From Pseudobutyrivibrio sp. OR37 (lineage in GTDB: Bacteria; Bacillota; Clostridia; Lachnospirales; Lachnospiraceae): a stretch of 64,000 bases of DNA. Both the position numbers and the translations under genes were made by a program. The notes under the pieces are model-generated. The model made no database searches and was not told the origin of the DNA. It saw only the letters and a list, made by a program, of their open reading frames with translations. The stretch lies in assembly GCF_900113655.1 (NCBI RefSeq), contig NZ_FOQF01000005.1, forward strand, positions 1 to 64,000, given 5' to 3'. Positions 1-8,670 of the stretch are shown piece by piece; position 1 is the first letter of the stretch; the number at the start of each line of letters is the position of its first letter.

Positions 1-182
1 ATTGGATGATTGATTGTTCTATTTTTCACTCCACGCGAATGCATCTTATAGCCACAAGAGGGGCAGAAGTGTGCTGAAGGAACAGTTTCAATCGTAAGTG
101 TTTTTGTGTTACCTTGAATTGAAATATCGCTGATTATTACTTCGTTATCTTCAAGGTCTAGTAATTGTGTGATACTATTCAA
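1..182 (-). CDS. ISL3-family transposase, N-terminal fragment (cut by window edge)
   Basis: The visible 60 residues begin at a TTG preceded by GGGAGG seven bases upstream; an in-frame ATG at 200 overlaps that ribosome site and is less likely. The fragment carries a zinc-finger pair FCPSCGYKMHSRG followed by KNRTINHP, the arrangement I associate with the N-terminal zinc-binding domain of ISL3 transposases. The gene runs off the left edge, so the DDE catalytic domain is not visible and intactness cannot be judged. If real, an insertion sequence borders the window. Family assignment rests on the short zinc-finger region only. Confidence 0.7.
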   Translation of the reverse strand, partial: MNSITQLLDLEDNEVIISDISIQGNTKTLTIETVPSAHFCPSCGYKMHSRGVKNRTINHP

Positions 183-259
183 TGTGTATCCTCCCTTCAT
201 ATGATTTGCTCAAAAATATGATATTCAAAGAGGATAACAAGGACAATAAAGTCCTAAAA

Positions 260-307
260 AAGCCAGGCTATTCAGTAACCAAACTGAACATCCTGGCTTA
301 TTTTTTT
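260..307. terminator. Bidirectional rho-independent terminator
   Basis: Inverted repeat AAGCCAGG/CCTGGCTT with an inner TTCAGT/ACTGAA stem. A T7 run follows on the plus strand and a T6 run follows on the minus strand, so it can stop transcription from either side. It sits between the transposase start and the end of the isomerase gene, and probably ends the isomerase transcript. Confidence 0.75.
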
Positions 308-319
308 ATGTAAATGGAG

Positions 320-412
320 CTAGCCCCTCAAACCGAACCCTCAAACCAGCCCCTCAAAAGTGCCCCTCAAACCGTACCCTCAAACTAGCCCCTCAAAAAG
401 ACTGCCCCTCAG
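320..412. repeat. Degenerate CCCTCAAA tandem repeat, two ~40-bp higher-order units
   Basis: The octamer CCCTCAAA, or a one-base variant, recurs seven times at 11 to 17 bp spacing. The first three and the next three form two similar ~40-bp units with the same order of sub-repeats. The minus strand is therefore a series of TTTGAGGG(G) blocks. The array lies between the isomerase stop and a terminator and is non-coding as far as I can see. Confidence 0.8.
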
Positions 413-467
413 ATAGTTTGATTACCCTTAATTTGGCTTATTTTAGGCAACTGCATAATCTGCCAAT

Positions 468-1691
468 TTATTTAATGGCTGCTGCAATGGATACTCCAAC
501 CTTTTCATTGTAAGGAATCATTGTAGCTTGCAATGCATGATAAATATCAGATTTGCCTGGCCATACAGTAGTAAGCAACTGATTATTCCGATCAAGCTGA
601 TGGAACCAAGAGCCTGTCTCATGGTCCAATACCTTAGTATCAAGATATTCCATAAATGCAGCATAATCATTTTTGTATTTTTCGTTGCCAGTAACTCTGT
701 AAAGCACTGCAGATGCATTTATGGCCTCCGCCAAGGTCCAATGCATTCTATCGTGGACGATTGGCTTGCCATCCCAACCAGTGGTGTAGCAAATGCCAGG
801 TGCTCCATCAACATTCCAGCCATCCTCTACTGCTCTGTTATATAGCTTTTCAGCAATCTTAATGTAATCTGCTGTATTTTCACCATCATTTCCATAGGTG
901 GAAACTGCCCACTGAACAATCAAACGTGACCACTCAATTCCATGACCTGGTGTTGCACCATAAGGCTTGAAATTATCATCAGGCTTATCCTTATTACACT
1001 CTAAATCCGGCTTCCAATCACTTGTAAAATGCTCAGGAATCCTGTAATTATTCTCCCTTGCCCATCCAATCACATGACTGATAATGCGCCCAGCTCTAAG
1101 TCTATAATTCTCATTATCAAGGGCATCAGCTGCTGCAAGGAATGCCTCTACTGTATGCATATTTGCATTGATTCCTCTGTAGTCATCAAGCTGTGTAAAC
1201 TCAGTATTCCAGGTATCTACAGAAAGCCCCAGCTTTTCATCCCAAAAGAATTTATCGTATATTTCAAGAGCATCCTTCAAAAGTTCTCTGGCTCCTGGTC
1301 TATCGGCCAGCAAGGCTGAAGATGCAGCCAAAATAACAAATGCATGAGCATAGCACTGCTTAGTTGGCAAAACCTGCCCATCAGCTGTCAGACCTGCATA
1401 CCATCCACCGTGTTCGTCATCGTGGAGCTCGCCTCGAAGTCCCTTAATTGCAGCATCTGCTAAAGCCCCACTTCCTTCATGGTTCATCATAGTCCCCATT
1501 GAATAAACATGAGCCATTCGACTTGTTATCCAGGTTTCTCTAGGCCTATCCTTCCAAGGAGAGCCATCATCTCCTAAATAGTAAGAACCTCCGCCAGGTG
1601 ATGGAAACTGATGACCAAAGGACAACAAGCTATTCCTCATCTCTCTAACAAAGACTTTATTCTCTGCAGTACCTAATATATATTTTTCCAT
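468..1691 (-). CDS. AGE-family sugar isomerase/epimerase (YihS/mannose-isomerase-like)
   Basis: A 407-residue cytoplasmic protein of the N-acylglucosamine 2-epimerase (alpha/alpha barrel) superfamily. Visible family landmarks are TWITSRMAHVYS near residue 55, GGWYAGL near 95, NANMHTVEAF near 175, EHFTSDWKP near 220 and TPGHGIEW near 250. These match YihS-type aldose-ketose isomerases (mannose/fructose or sulfoquinovose) better than true GlcNAc 2-epimerases. No sulfoquinovose pathway genes are nearby, so mannose or a related aldose is the likelier substrate; this is inference. AAAGGGG six bases before the ATG supports the start. It lies downstream of xylulokinase, separated by a hairpin element. 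Confidence 0.8.
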   Translation of the reverse strand: MEKYILGTAENKVFVREMRNSLLSFGHQFPSPGGGSYYLGDDGSPWKDRPRETWITSRMAHVYSMGTMMNHEGSGALADAAIKGLRGELHDDEHGGWYAGLTADGQVLPTKQCYAHAFVILAASSALLADRPGARELLKDALEIYDKFFWDEKLGLSVDTWNTEFTQLDDYRGINANMHTVEAFLAAADALDNENYRLRAGRIISHVIGWARENNYRIPEHFTSDWKPDLECNKDKPDDNFKPYGATPGHGIEWSRLIVQWAVSTYGNDGENTADYIKIAEKLYNRAVEDGWNVDGAPGICYTTGWDGKPIVHDRMHWTLAEAINASAVLYRVTGNEKYKNDYAAFMEYLDTKVLDHETGSWFHQLDRNNQLLTTVWPGKSDIYHALQATMIPYNEKVGVSIAAAIK

Positions 1692-1757
1692 ATTGTACCC
1701 CTTTCCCCCAAGGCAACCAATCTAATTATAATTTAACATATCCTGAAGAATACTAAA

Positions 1758-1851
1758 AGCCATTCTATTACGGTTACAAGCCTACTATTTCTACGCTCAT
1801 CTAACATGATTCGCTTTAGAAATAATAGAGCTTGTTACCTATAGAATGGCT
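1758..1851 (+). repeat. Dispersed hairpin element, copy A
   Basis: A ~94-bp palindromic element with outer stem AGCCATTCTA/TAGAATGGCT, junction TTACGG...ACAAGC with its partner GCTTGTTACC, inner stem ending in ATTTCT/AGAAAT and a loop containing CGCTCA and TTCGCTT. The same layout, with different but complementary stems, occurs at 14635, 22758, 39169 and, inverted, 44188. It lies in the gap between xylulokinase and the AGE isomerase and may also act as a terminator. Confidence 0.8.
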
Positions 1852-1878
1852 CTCTATAATTCAAAAATAAAATATAAA

Positions 1879-3336
1879 TTAGAACAATGATTTTACTGTT
1901 GGATAAAGCTTCTTGAACTCCTGATATCTCGCTTCGTATTTACGAATTAATTCTGGATCAGGCTCAACTGTTGTCTTTACCTTTACAAGCTTGTCGCAAG
2001 CCTCTTCAACTGATGCGTACTCGCCACAACCTACTGCTGCAAGGATAGCACCACCAAGACCTGGGCCTTCCTCGTTCTCAAGGATATCAAGCTTAAGGTT
2101 CATAACTGATGCGATAATCTGCTGCCATAATGGCGACTTAGCTCCACCACCGCAAATCTTGGAACGCTCGATTACGATTCCCTGGCTTCTAGCAACCTCA
2201 AGTGAATCACGAAGACCGAAAGCAACACCTTCAAGAACAGCCTGTGTCATATCCTCACGAGTTGTGTCCATAGACATACCGATGAACATAGCACGTGCAT
2301 CTGGGTTGTTGTGTGGGCTACGCTCTCCCATAAGATATGGAAGGTAGAATACACGGTTCTCACCAAGCTTCTTGATGCCAGCCTGCTCTGCTGGATAATC
2401 CTTTGTCTTAAGGATTTCATCCATCCACCACTTGTTGCAAGATGCAGCTGAAAGCATACATCCCATAAGGTGGTAACCACCATCAGCGTGGTCAAATGAG
2501 TGAAGTGCGTTTGCAGGGTCTACTGTAAAGTTCTTGCTAGAGATGAAGATTGTACCTGATGTACCGATTGAAAGGTTGCACTTGCCCTCTCCTACTGTAC
2601 CTGTACCAACAGCTGCTGCAGCATTGTCGCCAGCACCTGCGATAATCTTAACATCATTTGTAAATCCAAGCTCAGAAGCAACTTCAGGCTTGATATTGCC
2701 TACTACCTCATAGCTTTCATAAAGCTTTGGAAGCTGAGACTCTGAAACGTGGCAGATGTCCATCATTTCCTTACTCCAGCAGCGATTCTTAACATCTAAA
2801 AGAAGCATACCGCTGGCATCAGAATAATCTGTGCAGAAGCTTCCTGAAAGCTTGTAAGCAATGTAATCCTTAGGAAGCATAATCTTTGCTACCTTTGCCC
2901 AAAGGTCTGGCTCGTTCTCCTGCATCCAAAGAATCTTTGGAGCTGTAAAACCAGCGAAAGCGATGTTTGCTGTGTACTGAGAAAGCTTGTCCTTTCCGAT
3001 TACGTTGTTAAGGTATTCAGTCTCTTTTCCTGTACGTCCATCATTCCAAAGGATAGCTGGACGGATAACATTATCATCAGCATCAAGTGTTACAAGACCG
3101 TGCATCTGGCCACCGAAAGAGATACCTGCCACTAAAGTCTTGTCAACCTCTGAAGTAAGCTCCTTAATACCAGCTACTACCTGAGTCCACCAGTCCTCTG
3201 GCTTCTGCTCAGACCAGCCTGGATGTGGGAAGCTGAGGTCGTATTCTTTTGAAACGATTTTTGCAATCGTGCCATCCCCTGACATCAGGAGTAGCTTAAC
3301 TGCAGAAGTTCCTAAATCAACTCCGATATAATACAT
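1879..3336 (-). CDS. xylB: Xylulokinase (FGGY family)
   Basis: A 485-residue sugar kinase that would phosphorylate D-xylulose to D-xylulose 5-phosphate in the cytoplasm. The N-terminus IGVDLGTSAVKLLLM is the FGGY ATPase signature. Further landmarks are GGQMHGLV (substrate loop, near residue 80), ILWNDGR, AGAGDNAAAAVGTG near 255 and CGGGAKSPLWQQI near 405, where xylulokinases are well conserved. The start is the ATG at 3336 with AGGAG nine bases upstream, not the longer frame to 3399, which would run into a repeat. It follows the fucose-isomerase-like gene, with two inverted repeats and a T-rich hairpin between them that could attenuate it. Confidence 0.9.
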   Translation of the reverse strand: MYYIGVDLGTSAVKLLLMSGDGTIAKIVSKEYDLSFPHPGWSEQKPEDWWTQVVAGIKELTSEVDKTLVAGISFGGQMHGLVTLDADDNVIRPAILWNDGRTGKETEYLNNVIGKDKLSQYTANIAFAGFTAPKILWMQENEPDLWAKVAKIMLPKDYIAYKLSGSFCTDYSDASGMLLLDVKNRCWSKEMMDICHVSESQLPKLYESYEVVGNIKPEVASELGFTNDVKIIAGAGDNAAAAVGTGTVGEGKCNLSIGTSGTIFISSKNFTVDPANALHSFDHADGGYHLMGCMLSAASCNKWWMDEILKTKDYPAEQAGIKKLGENRVFYLPYLMGERSPHNNPDARAMFIGMSMDTTREDMTQAVLEGVAFGLRDSLEVARSQGIVIERSKICGGGAKSPLWQQIIASVMNLKLDILENEEGPGLGGAILAAVGCGEYASVEEACDKLVKVKTTVEPDPELIRKYEARYQEFKKLYPTVKSLF

Positions 3337-3367
3337 AACTATAATCTCCTTTATAAAAATAAAAAAA

Positions 3368-3415
3368 GCCTTCCCCCTCTGGGGGAAGGGGGACCGCATT
3401 AGCGGTGGATGAGGG
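3368..3415 (-). repeat. CCCTCATC double-hairpin repeat, copy 1
   Basis: Minus-strand copy of a ~48-bp repeat: GATGAGGG/CCCTCATC end, a first small hairpin (here ACCGCtaatGCGGT) and a second hairpin CTTCCCCCAGAGGGGGAAGG. In this orientation it is followed by a T7 tract just upstream of xylB, so it could act as a terminator or attenuator between the isomerase-like gene and xylB. Confidence 0.8.
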
Positions 3416-3432
3416 CATATTATAGTAAATAT

Positions 3433-3480
3433 CCCCTCATCAGTCAGCTACGCTGACAGCTTCCCCCAGAGGGGGAAGCC
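3433..3480 (+). repeat. CCCTCATC double-hairpin repeat, copy 2
   Basis: Plus-oriented copy: CCCTCATC, hairpin GTCAGCtacGCTGAC, then CTTCCCCCAGAGGGGGAAG. It faces copy 1 across 17 bp, so the two form a large inverted repeat spanning about 110 bp in the xylB upstream gap. Confidence 0.8.
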
Positions 3481-3485
3481 TTATA

Positions 3486-4970
3486 TTATCTCCAAGGATT
3501 CTCTGTTGGATATCTTACACCTGCTGGCTGATTGTAACCAATCTCATCTACTTCTACGCCGATATATTTGAATACTTCAAATAATGCCTTTCCGAAGTGA
3601 CCGAATGCAACAGCTCCGTGATGTGGGAATCCCTTCTCGATTAACCAGTGACGGTAGAAGCGTCCCATTTCTGGAATAGCGAATACACCGATTGAACCGA
3701 ATGACTTTGTGCGAACATCAAGAACTTCACCCTGTGCAATGTAAGCGCGAAGCTTGTTGTCAGCTGTAGACTGGAGTCTGTAGAATGTGATTTCACCTGG
3801 AGCGATATCACCTTCAAGTGTTCCGTTTGTAACCTCTACAGGAAGTGCTCTAGCCATGATTTTCTGGTTTCTCATCTCGCAGAATGCAAGCTTTCTAGAG
3901 CATGTATTTCCGCAGTGGAATCCCATGAATGTATCCTCAAGTGTGTAATCTGTCTTACCCTTGATTTCCTCATTGTACATATCCTTTGGTACTGAGTTGT
4001 TGATATCAAGAAGTGTTACAACATCCTCTGATACAACTGTACCGATGAACTCTGAAAGACATCCGTAGATATCAACCTCGCATGATACAGGGATTCCTTC
4101 ACCTGTAAGACGTGAGTTTACATAGCAAGGAACGAAACCAAACTGTGTCTGGAATGCAGGCCAGCACTTGCCAGCGATTGCTACGTATTTACGATATCCC
4201 TTGTGATCTCTTACCCAATCCTTAAGTGTAAGCTCGTACTGAGCAAGCTTCTCAAGAACCTCTGGCTTCTTGTTACCAGCGCCAAGCTCCTTCTCCATAT
4301 CTGCAACAACTTCTGGGATACGGCTATCACCAGCGTGCTTGTTGAATGCTTCGAAAAGGTCAAGCTCTGAGTTCTCTTCGATTTCAACACCAAGGTTGTA
4401 AAGCTGCTTGATTGGTGCGTTGCAAGCAAGGAAGTTCATTGGTCTTGGACCAAAGCTGATAATCTTAAGGTCTGAAAGTGCGATTACGGCACGAGCGATA
4501 GGCTCAAAATCGTGAATCATATCTGCACAATCCTCAGCATCACCTACTGGATACTCTGGGATGTAAGCTTTAACATTGCGAAGCTGAAGGTTGTAAGAAG
4601 CATTAAGCATACCGCAGTAAGCATCTCCTCTACCATCGAGAAGGCTATTGCCTGTCTCCTCAGCTGCTGCACAGAACATCTTAGGTCCATCAAAGTGCTT
4701 AGCAAGAAGTGTCTCAGAGATTTCTGGACCAAAGTTTCCAAGGTATACGCAAAGTGCGTTACATCCAGCTTTCTTGATATCTTCAAGAGCCTGAACCATG
4801 TGGATTTCGCTCTCTACGATACATACTGGGCACTCATAGATGTGCTCTGAACCGTACTTCTTTGTATAGGCCTCGATAAGTGCCTTTCTTCTATTTACTG
4901 ATAAGCTTTCTGGAAAGCAGTCACGAGAAACTGCTACTACACCAATTTTAACATTTGGCATGTTTGTCAT
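3486..4970 (-). CDS. L-fucose/L-arabinose isomerase-family protein
   Basis: A 494-residue cytoplasmic protein that I place in the FucI/AraA-related isomerase superfamily (COG2407-like). The N-terminal part has the Rossmann-like region KIGVVAVSRDCFPES, CVYLGNFGPEISE and an EVDIYGCLSE stretch (near residue 300) where the metal-binding acidic residue lies in relatives; FHCGNTCS and HHGAVAFGHFG follow. Its immediate partner is xylulokinase and no canonical xylA is visible, so the substrate may be a pentose (D-xylose, D-arabinose or L-arabinose) rather than fucose. The start has GGAGGG eight bases upstream. The exact substrate cannot be read from sequence. Confidence 0.75.
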   Translation of the reverse strand: MTNMPNVKIGVVAVSRDCFPESLSVNRRKALIEAYTKKYGSEHIYECPVCIVESEIHMVQALEDIKKAGCNALCVYLGNFGPEISETLLAKHFDGPKMFCAAAEETGNSLLDGRGDAYCGMLNASYNLQLRNVKAYIPEYPVGDAEDCADMIHDFEPIARAVIALSDLKIISFGPRPMNFLACNAPIKQLYNLGVEIEENSELDLFEAFNKHAGDSRIPEVVADMEKELGAGNKKPEVLEKLAQYELTLKDWVRDHKGYRKYVAIAGKCWPAFQTQFGFVPCYVNSRLTGEGIPVSCEVDIYGCLSEFIGTVVSEDVVTLLDINNSVPKDMYNEEIKGKTDYTLEDTFMGFHCGNTCSRKLAFCEMRNQKIMARALPVEVTNGTLEGDIAPGEITFYRLQSTADNKLRAYIAQGEVLDVRTKSFGSIGVFAIPEMGRFYRHWLIEKGFPHHGAVAFGHFGKALFEVFKYIGVEVDEIGYNQPAGVRYPTENPWR

Positions 4971-5007
4971 TTTAATTACCCTCCTTAAAATACCGGCTCC
5001 TTTTACA

Positions 5008-5072
5008 AAAAATAAAGCCTCATAAACGATTTGTTTGATAATGCTATAATATCAAACAAAAATTTCATGAGA
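5008..5072 (-). terminator. Long terminator-like hairpin after ribH
   Basis: On the minus strand CTCAT...TTGTTTGATA pairs with TATCAAACAA...ATGAG, followed by TTTATTTTTT. It lies 40 bp after the ribH stop and just before the isomerase-like gene. It most likely ends the riboflavin transcript, though the symmetric TTTGATA arms could also be an operator for the gene downstream. Confidence 0.6.
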
Positions 5073-5113
5073 CTTTTAAATCTTTACTATGTGATGTCAA
5101 TTTTTTGTCTTTA

Positions 5114-5581
5114 TTATTTTTTCAGCTCGTTGATAAGATTAACCATCTCGATTGCCCCCTGGGCACACTCAAAGCCTTTGTTGCCAGCCTTAGTGCCGGC
5201 GCGCTCTACAGCCTGCTCTATTGTGTCTGTTGTAAGCACCCCAAACATTACTGGGATTCCTGCGTTCATGCTAACCTGAGCCACACCCTTTGAAACCTCT
5301 GCACATACATAATCGTAGTGAGATGTTGCCCCACGGATAACTGCTCCAAGACAAATTATTGCATCATATTTTTTACTATCAGCCATCTTTTTGGCAATAA
5401 GTGGGATTTCAAAGGCACCTGGCACCCAGGCCACTTCGATGTTTTCTTCCTTTACATTTTCACGCTTTAGGCCGTCGATTGCACCACCTAAAAGCTTTGA
5501 TGTGATGAATTCGTTGAAGCGGGCTACTACAATGCCTACTTTTACACCTTCTGATACTAATTTTCCTTCGTAAACTTTCAT
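5114..5581 (-). CDS. ribH: 6,7-dimethyl-8-ribityllumazine synthase
   Basis: A 155-residue enzyme condensing 5-amino-6-ribitylamino-uracil with 3,4-dihydroxy-2-butanone 4-phosphate to give lumazine, the penultimate riboflavin step. Landmarks are [13 protein letters not shown] at the N-terminus, WVPGAFEIP near residue 55, [16 protein letters not shown] near 80 (with the conserved His) and [12 protein letters not shown] near 110. The start is the ATG at 5581 behind AAGGAGG; a longer in-frame extension would read back through a repeat. It is the last gene of the rib operon, after ribBA and a 47-bp palindromic repeat. Confidence 0.96.
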   Translation of the reverse strand: MKVYEGKLVSEGVKVGIVVARFNEFITSKLLGGAIDGLKRENVKEENIEVAWVPGAFEIPLIAKKMADSKKYDAIICLGAVIRGATSHYDYVCAEVSKGVAQVSMNAGIPVMFGVLTTDTIEQAVERAGTKAGNKGFECAQGAIEMVNLINELKK

Positions 5582-5603
5582 TTTTATCCTCCTTTTAAAT
5601 ATG

Positions 5604-5650
5604 CCCTCATCCGTCTGCTTCGCAGACACCTTCTCCCAGAGGGAGAAGGC
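5604..5650 (+). repeat. CCCTCATC double-hairpin repeat, copy 3
   Basis: CCCTCATCC, hairpin GTCTGCttcGCAGAC, then CTTCTCCCAGAGGGAGAAG. Placed in the 71-bp space between ribBA and ribH inside the rib operon; it ends three bases from the ribBA stop codon. Confidence 0.85.
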
Positions 5651-5652
5651 TT

Positions 5653-6849
5653 TTAGACTTCCAATATATGTCCCATGCGTGCTTTCTTTGTTTTTAGATA
5701 GAACACATCATATTTGTTTGCTTCTATTTCGATTGGAACGCGGCGGGCTATCTCCATTCCGTAATCACTTAGCTGGTAGACCTTGTCGGGATTGTTTGTA
5801 AGAAGATTTAGGGAATGGATTCCAAGGTCCCTAAGAATCTGGGCACCGGTGTAATACTCTCGCATGTCTCCTGGGAACCCTAATGCTATGTTGGCATCTA
5901 GTGTATCCATGCCTTCATCCTGAAGCTTGTATGCCTTTAGCTTATTCACAAGTCCAATGCCTCGGCCCTCCTGGCGCATGTATAAAAGCACTCCTCGGCC
6001 TTCCCTTGCGATTGCCTTCATGGCTGCGTCAAACTGCTGGCCACAGTCACAGCGCATAGAACCAAATACATCTCCTGTCAGGCATTCAGAATGAACACGA
6101 CATAACACATCTTGCCCATCACTGATATCTCCCATGACAAGGGCCACATGGTGTTCTCCATTAAGCTTATTGATGTAGCAGTGAGCCATAAACTCTCCGT
6201 AGCGTGTTGGCATTTTTGCGATAGATACACATTCCACCAGCTTGTCGTACACCTTTCTGTATTCCACAAGCTCTGGGATTGTGATAAAGCTTATCCCCAA
6301 TTCCTCTGCCAGCTTGCGCAAAGCCTCGCCTCGCATCATATTGCCATCCTCTGCCATAATCTCACAGCAAAGTCCACATTCCTTTAGCCCTGCCAGCTTC
6401 ATCAAATCCACTGTGGCCTCTGTATGGCCTGGGCGCTCAATTACGCCTCCTGGCTTTGCCACCAGCGGAAACATGTGGCCTGGGCGTCTGAAATCAAATG
6501 GTGTCACCGCATCATTTACACAGCTTCTGGCTGTATGGGCACGTTCTGCTGCCGATATGCCAGTGGTTGTTTCCACATAATCAATGGATATCGTAAATGC
6601 GGTTTCGTGATTGTCTGTGTTATGGGCAACCATAGGAGACAGCGCCAGCTTTTCTGCAAGGGCCTCGCTCATTGGCATACAGATTAATCCCTTTCCCACT
6701 GTGGCCATGAGATTTACATTTTCAGTAGATGCAAACTCTGCTGCACAAATGAAGTCTCCTTCGTTCTCTCGCCCTTCATCATCCATCACCATAATGACCT
6801 TGCCATTTTTCAAATCATCAATAGCTCTTTCAATCGACTCTCTTTGCAT
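5653..6849 (-). CDS. ribBA: Bifunctional DHBP synthase / GTP cyclohydrolase II
   Basis: A 398-residue fusion. The N-terminal RibB half (1-200) shows [34 protein letters not shown] and [11 protein letters not shown], forming dihydroxybutanone phosphate from ribulose 5-phosphate. The C-terminal RibA half (205-398) shows [19 protein letters not shown], with the zinc cysteines, and RQEGRGIGL, opening the GTP ring. Both supply riboflavin precursors. The start overlaps the end of ribE by 40 bp and has AGGAAAGGAAG upstream, so translation is probably coupled. Length and motif order are normal for the family. Confidence 0.97.
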   Translation of the reverse strand: MQRESIERAIDDLKNGKVIMVMDDEGRENEGDFICAAEFASTENVNLMATVGKGLICMPMSEALAEKLALSPMVAHNTDNHETAFTISIDYVETTTGISAAERAHTARSCVNDAVTPFDFRRPGHMFPLVAKPGGVIERPGHTEATVDLMKLAGLKECGLCCEIMAEDGNMMRGEALRKLAEELGISFITIPELVEYRKVYDKLVECVSIAKMPTRYGEFMAHCYINKLNGEHHVALVMGDISDGQDVLCRVHSECLTGDVFGSMRCDCGQQFDAAMKAIAREGRGVLLYMRQEGRGIGLVNKLKAYKLQDEGMDTLDANIALGFPGDMREYYTGAQILRDLGIHSLNLLTNNPDKVYQLSDYGMEIARRVPIEIEANKYDVFYLKTKKARMGHILEV

Positions 6850-7442
6850 TGTTCTTCCTTTCCTAAAAGCTTCATTATATATTTTCCAACTACATCATTT
6901 TCCAGATTCACTATATCTCCATTTTTCCTGTGACCTAGCACTGTCTCCTGCAGGGTGTGTGGAATGATGCTGACCTTAAAGCTATCTCGCCCCACTTCTG
7001 CCACCGTAAGGCTGATTCCATCTATTGTGATGGAGCCTTTTTCCACGATACCATCTAGGATTTTTTTCTCAGCCTTAATCTCAAACCAGACTGCATTTGC
7101 ATCTAATCTGATGCTTTTTATCACACCTGTGCCATCAATGTGACCGCTTACAATATGTCCGCCAAATCTGCCACCTGCAAGCATAGCCCGCTCCAAATCT
7201 ACAGGGCTTCCTGATTTAAGCGCCCCAAGGCTAGAGCGCATAAAGGTTTCATTCATTACATCAGCTGAAAAGCCATGGTCTGTGAATTTCACCACTGTTA
7301 GGCACACACCGTTTACTGCAATGCTATCGCCTATATGAATATCCTCAAGGATTTTGCTACAGCCTATAGATATCCGCTGCCTGCTACTGCCCCTTATGAT
7401 TCTTGCAACTGTTCCCAGCTCCTCAACTATTCCTGTAAACAT
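6810..7442 (-). CDS. ribE: Riboflavin synthase, alpha subunit
   Basis: A 210-residue enzyme that dismutates two lumazines to riboflavin. [10 protein letters not shown] is the hallmark N-terminus, and the two lumazine-binding repeats are visible: [11 protein letters not shown] with MNETFMRS in the first (residues 1-95) and [11 protein letters not shown] with IPHTLQET in the second (100-190). [13 protein letters not shown] lies between. The start codon shares one base with the ribD stop (TGATG), typical of translational coupling. The C-terminal tail contains the ribBA ribosome site. Confidence 0.96.
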   Translation of the reverse strand: MFTGIVEELGTVARIIRGSSRQRISIGCSKILEDIHIGDSIAVNGVCLTVVKFTDHGFSADVMNETFMRSSLGALKSGSPVDLERAMLAGGRFGGHIVSGHIDGTGVIKSIRLDANAVWFEIKAEKKILDGIVEKGSITIDGISLTVAEVGRDSFKVSIIPHTLQETVLGHRKNGDIVNLENDVVGKYIMKLLGKEEQCKESRLKELLMI

Positions 7443-8539
7443 CAGTACACCACCTCGTTTTCTATAATCAAATCCGTCCCTGCCCAGGTTGTATTGATAG
7501 GATTCAGCTTGATGGCCTTTGTGATGTCATCAATCCCAAGCCCTTCCACAGGTGATTTGCTGCTTCCTCCAAAAATCTTTGGAGCCATGTGGATGTGAAT
7601 TTCATCAACAATTTTGCTTTCCAAGGCGCTGTAATTTAGTGTTCCACCGCCTTCAATAAGCACGCTATCAATCCCCATTTTTCCAAGCTCTAGCATAAGA
7701 CTTTTTAAATCAATCCCAGTCTTTTCCTTTGGAAGAATCAATATCTTACAGCCTCTTTTTTCATACTCAGCGACCTTTTTTTCATCATCACATGCTGTGG
7801 CAATAATGGTATCAATTTTATCTGCTGTTTTTACCACATTAGAATCCAGGGGAGTTCGTAAATACGAATCACATATAATTCGAACAGGATTTTTTGCAGC
7901 TTCATCAAGGCGACAATCAAGCATTGGATTATCCGTAATTACGGTATTCACACCTACCATAATTCCCGACAAATTCTTGCGAAGCCTATGCACATTTTCT
8001 CTTGCCTCATCACCTGTTATCCACTTTGATTCCCCACTGGCTGTGGCTATCTTTCCATCAGCTGTCATGGCATATTTCATAACGATGTAGGGCTGGCCAG
8101 TGACTACATATTTGTTAAACACCCGGTTTAGCTTTTTGCACTCTTCAGCAAGAATCCCCACCTCAACTCTTATGCCATTTGCCCTTAGTATTTCTGCTCC
8201 CTTTCCTGCCACCACAGGATTCACATCAAGGGTGCCTATGACCACTCGGCTTATTCCACTTTCAATAATGGCCTCTGTGCATGGTGGTGTTTTGCCATAA
8301 TGACAGCAAGGCTCTAATGTCACATACATGGTGGCTCCTGAAGGCGAAGTGCCTTTTGCCTTACAGTCTTTTAATGCATTTCTTTCAGCATGTAGCCCAC
8401 CAAATTGTTCATGATATCCTTCTCCAATAACTTTCCCGTCCTTGACTATAACAGCTCCCACCATCGGATTGGGATTTACAAAGCCTGCTCCTTTCTTTGC
8501 CAGCTCAATTGCTCGCTGCATGTAATTTTTGTCTTCCAT
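7442..8539 (-). CDS. ribD: Bifunctional riboflavin deaminase/reductase
   Basis: About 365 residues. The N-terminal deaminase domain (1-145) has the zinc motif HAERNAL and PCCHYGKTPPC; the C-terminal reductase domain (150-365) has YAMTADGKIATASGESKWIT, GVNTVITDNPMLDCR and a VLIEGGG motif. It carries out the two steps after GTP cyclohydrolase II. The start chosen is ATG 8539 with GGAGG five bases before it; a longer reading frame would run back through the riboswitch terminator. First gene of the operon. Confidence 0.96.
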   Translation of the reverse strand: MEDKNYMQRAIELAKKGAGFVNPNPMVGAVIVKDGKVIGEGYHEQFGGLHAERNALKDCKAKGTSPSGATMYVTLEPCCHYGKTPPCTEAIIESGISRVVIGTLDVNPVVAGKGAEILRANGIRVEVGILAEECKKLNRVFNKYVVTGQPYIVMKYAMTADGKIATASGESKWITGDEARENVHRLRKNLSGIMVGVNTVITDNPMLDCRLDEAAKNPVRIICDSYLRTPLDSNVVKTADKIDTIIATACDDEKKVAEYEKRGCKILILPKEKTGIDLKSLMLELGKMGIDSVLIEGGGTLNYSALESKIVDEIHIHMAPKIFGGSSKSPVEGLGIDDITKAIKLNPINTTWAGTDLIIENEVVY

Positions 8540-8553
8540 CTTTTCCTCCCACG

Positions 8554-8584
8554 AAAAAAAGTCCCAGATTTCTCCAGGACTTTT
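8554..8584 (-). terminator. Rho-independent terminator of the FMN riboswitch
   Basis: Minus-strand stem AAGTCCTGGA/TCTGGGACTT capped by GAAA and followed by T7, ending a few bases before the ribD ribosome site. Its location between the aptamer and ribD indicates a transcription-terminating riboswitch. Confidence 0.9.
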
Positions 8585-8616
8585 ACACAAATAGAATCCA
8601 TCAATAAATCAACAAA

Positions 8617-8645
8617 CGCCCTGAGATTACAATAATCCCAGGGCG
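8617..8645 (-). promoter_or_regulatory. Second hairpin in the riboswitch expression platform
   Basis: Near-perfect stem CGCCCTGGGATTA/TAATCTCAGGGCG between the aptamer and the terminator. It is bracketed by similar 17-base direct repeats (TGATTTATCAATGGATT and TGATTTATTGATGGATT on the minus strand), which could form alternative pairings. Its role is not clear. Confidence 0.6.
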
Positions 8646-8670
8646 TAATAATCCATTGATAAATCACATA

